Positions 6,547 through 6,611 of a stretch of 6,611 bases of DNA are shown one piece after another. Position numbers and translations under genes: made by a program. Positions within the stretch are counted from its first letter, which is position 1; every line of letters begins with the position of its first letter. The stretch is from an uncultured Eubacteriales bacterium (GTDB lineage: Bacteria > Bacillota > Clostridia > Christensenellales > Borkfalkiaceae). A model generated the notes under the pieces. The model saw nothing but the letters and a program-made list of their open reading frames with translations. It was not told the DNA's origin and ran no database searches. The DNA lies in the NCBI GenBank assembly GCA_900548285.1, contig URKE01000067.1, positions 1-6,611 on the forward strand, given 5' to 3'.

Positions 6547-6611
6547 TTAGGGATTCCATTCGTTATCACTAATTACCGAAAAGGCGTCTTTTTCGCCATT
6601 TTCCGCGACCG
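6547..6611 (-). CDS. possible C-terminal end of a convergent gene (partial)
   Basis: On the minus strand the frame entering from the right edge reads VAENGEKDAFSVISDNEWNP and stops at TAA (6547-6549), 20 bases beyond the rhamnosidase stop. Its codons (GAA, AAT, GGC, GAC, GCC) match the other genes, and convergent genes this close are ordinary. Only 20 residues are visible, so neither the family nor its reality can be settled. Confidence 0.4.
   Translation of the reverse strand, partial: VAENGEKDAFSVISDNEWNP

Noticed and set aside
6521..6547. Direct repeat CGATAAATTT at 6521-6530 and 6538-6547
   Set aside because: Ten AT-rich bases overlapping the rhamnosidase stop codon; too short and simple to support an attachment site or repeat element.
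6577..6597. Hairpin CGAAAA/TTTTCG as a terminator for the rhamnosidase
   Set aside because: The stem is short and AT-rich with no T run after it, and it lies inside the possible convergent coding end.
1..6611. CRISPR arrays, tRNA or rRNA genes, insertion sequences
   Set aside because: No regularly spaced repeats, no cloverleaf-like sequence, no transposase and no terminal inverted repeats were seen on either strand.

Overview
The window looks like chromosomal DNA of a Gram-positive anaerobe, most likely an uncultured, gut-type clostridial member of the Bacillota. The basis is a Firmicutes-style LexA, AGGAG-type ribosome binding sites, sigma-A promoters with extended -10 elements, moderate GC, and an intracellular family 78 alpha-L-rhamnosidase. 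The lineage is inferred from family resemblance only.

Layout: (1) 1-514, minus strand, the SOS repressor gene lexA, which runs off the left edge. It has its own promoter (571-599) and a LexA-type dyad (539-553) between that promoter and the start codon. (2) 600-690, a compact regulatory spacer with a near-perfect 26-bp palindrome (603-628) against the lexA -35 box and a strong intrinsic terminator with a UUCG tetraloop (650-682) for the operon to its right. (3) 714-3599, minus strand, a tight four-gene operon read in the order suppressor-of-fused (SUFU) domain protein, 85-aa orphan, 120-aa orphan, 530-aa Sel1/TPR repeat protein. Gaps are 15 bp, a 4-bp overlap and 10 bp, with one clear promoter at 3628-3656. 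(4) 3600-3886, a divergent intergenic region with a promoter on each side and, between them, a stretch that looks like the decayed end of a lost gene. (5) 3887-6526, plus strand, a complete GH78 alpha-L-rhamnosidase without a signal peptide. (6) 6547-6611, possibly the last 20 codons of a convergent minus-strand gene.

The operon is the most unusual part. Bacterial SUFU proteins are known mainly as predicted immunity proteins of polymorphic toxin systems, and solenoid repeat proteins such as Sel1/TPR are common in defence, conflict and signalling loci. No toxin is visible, so this may be a stand-alone immunity or accessory module; that is inference. The rhamnosidase and lexA look like unrelated neighbours with their own promoters. 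The rhamnosidase would release L-rhamnose in the cytoplasm from imported rhamnosides.
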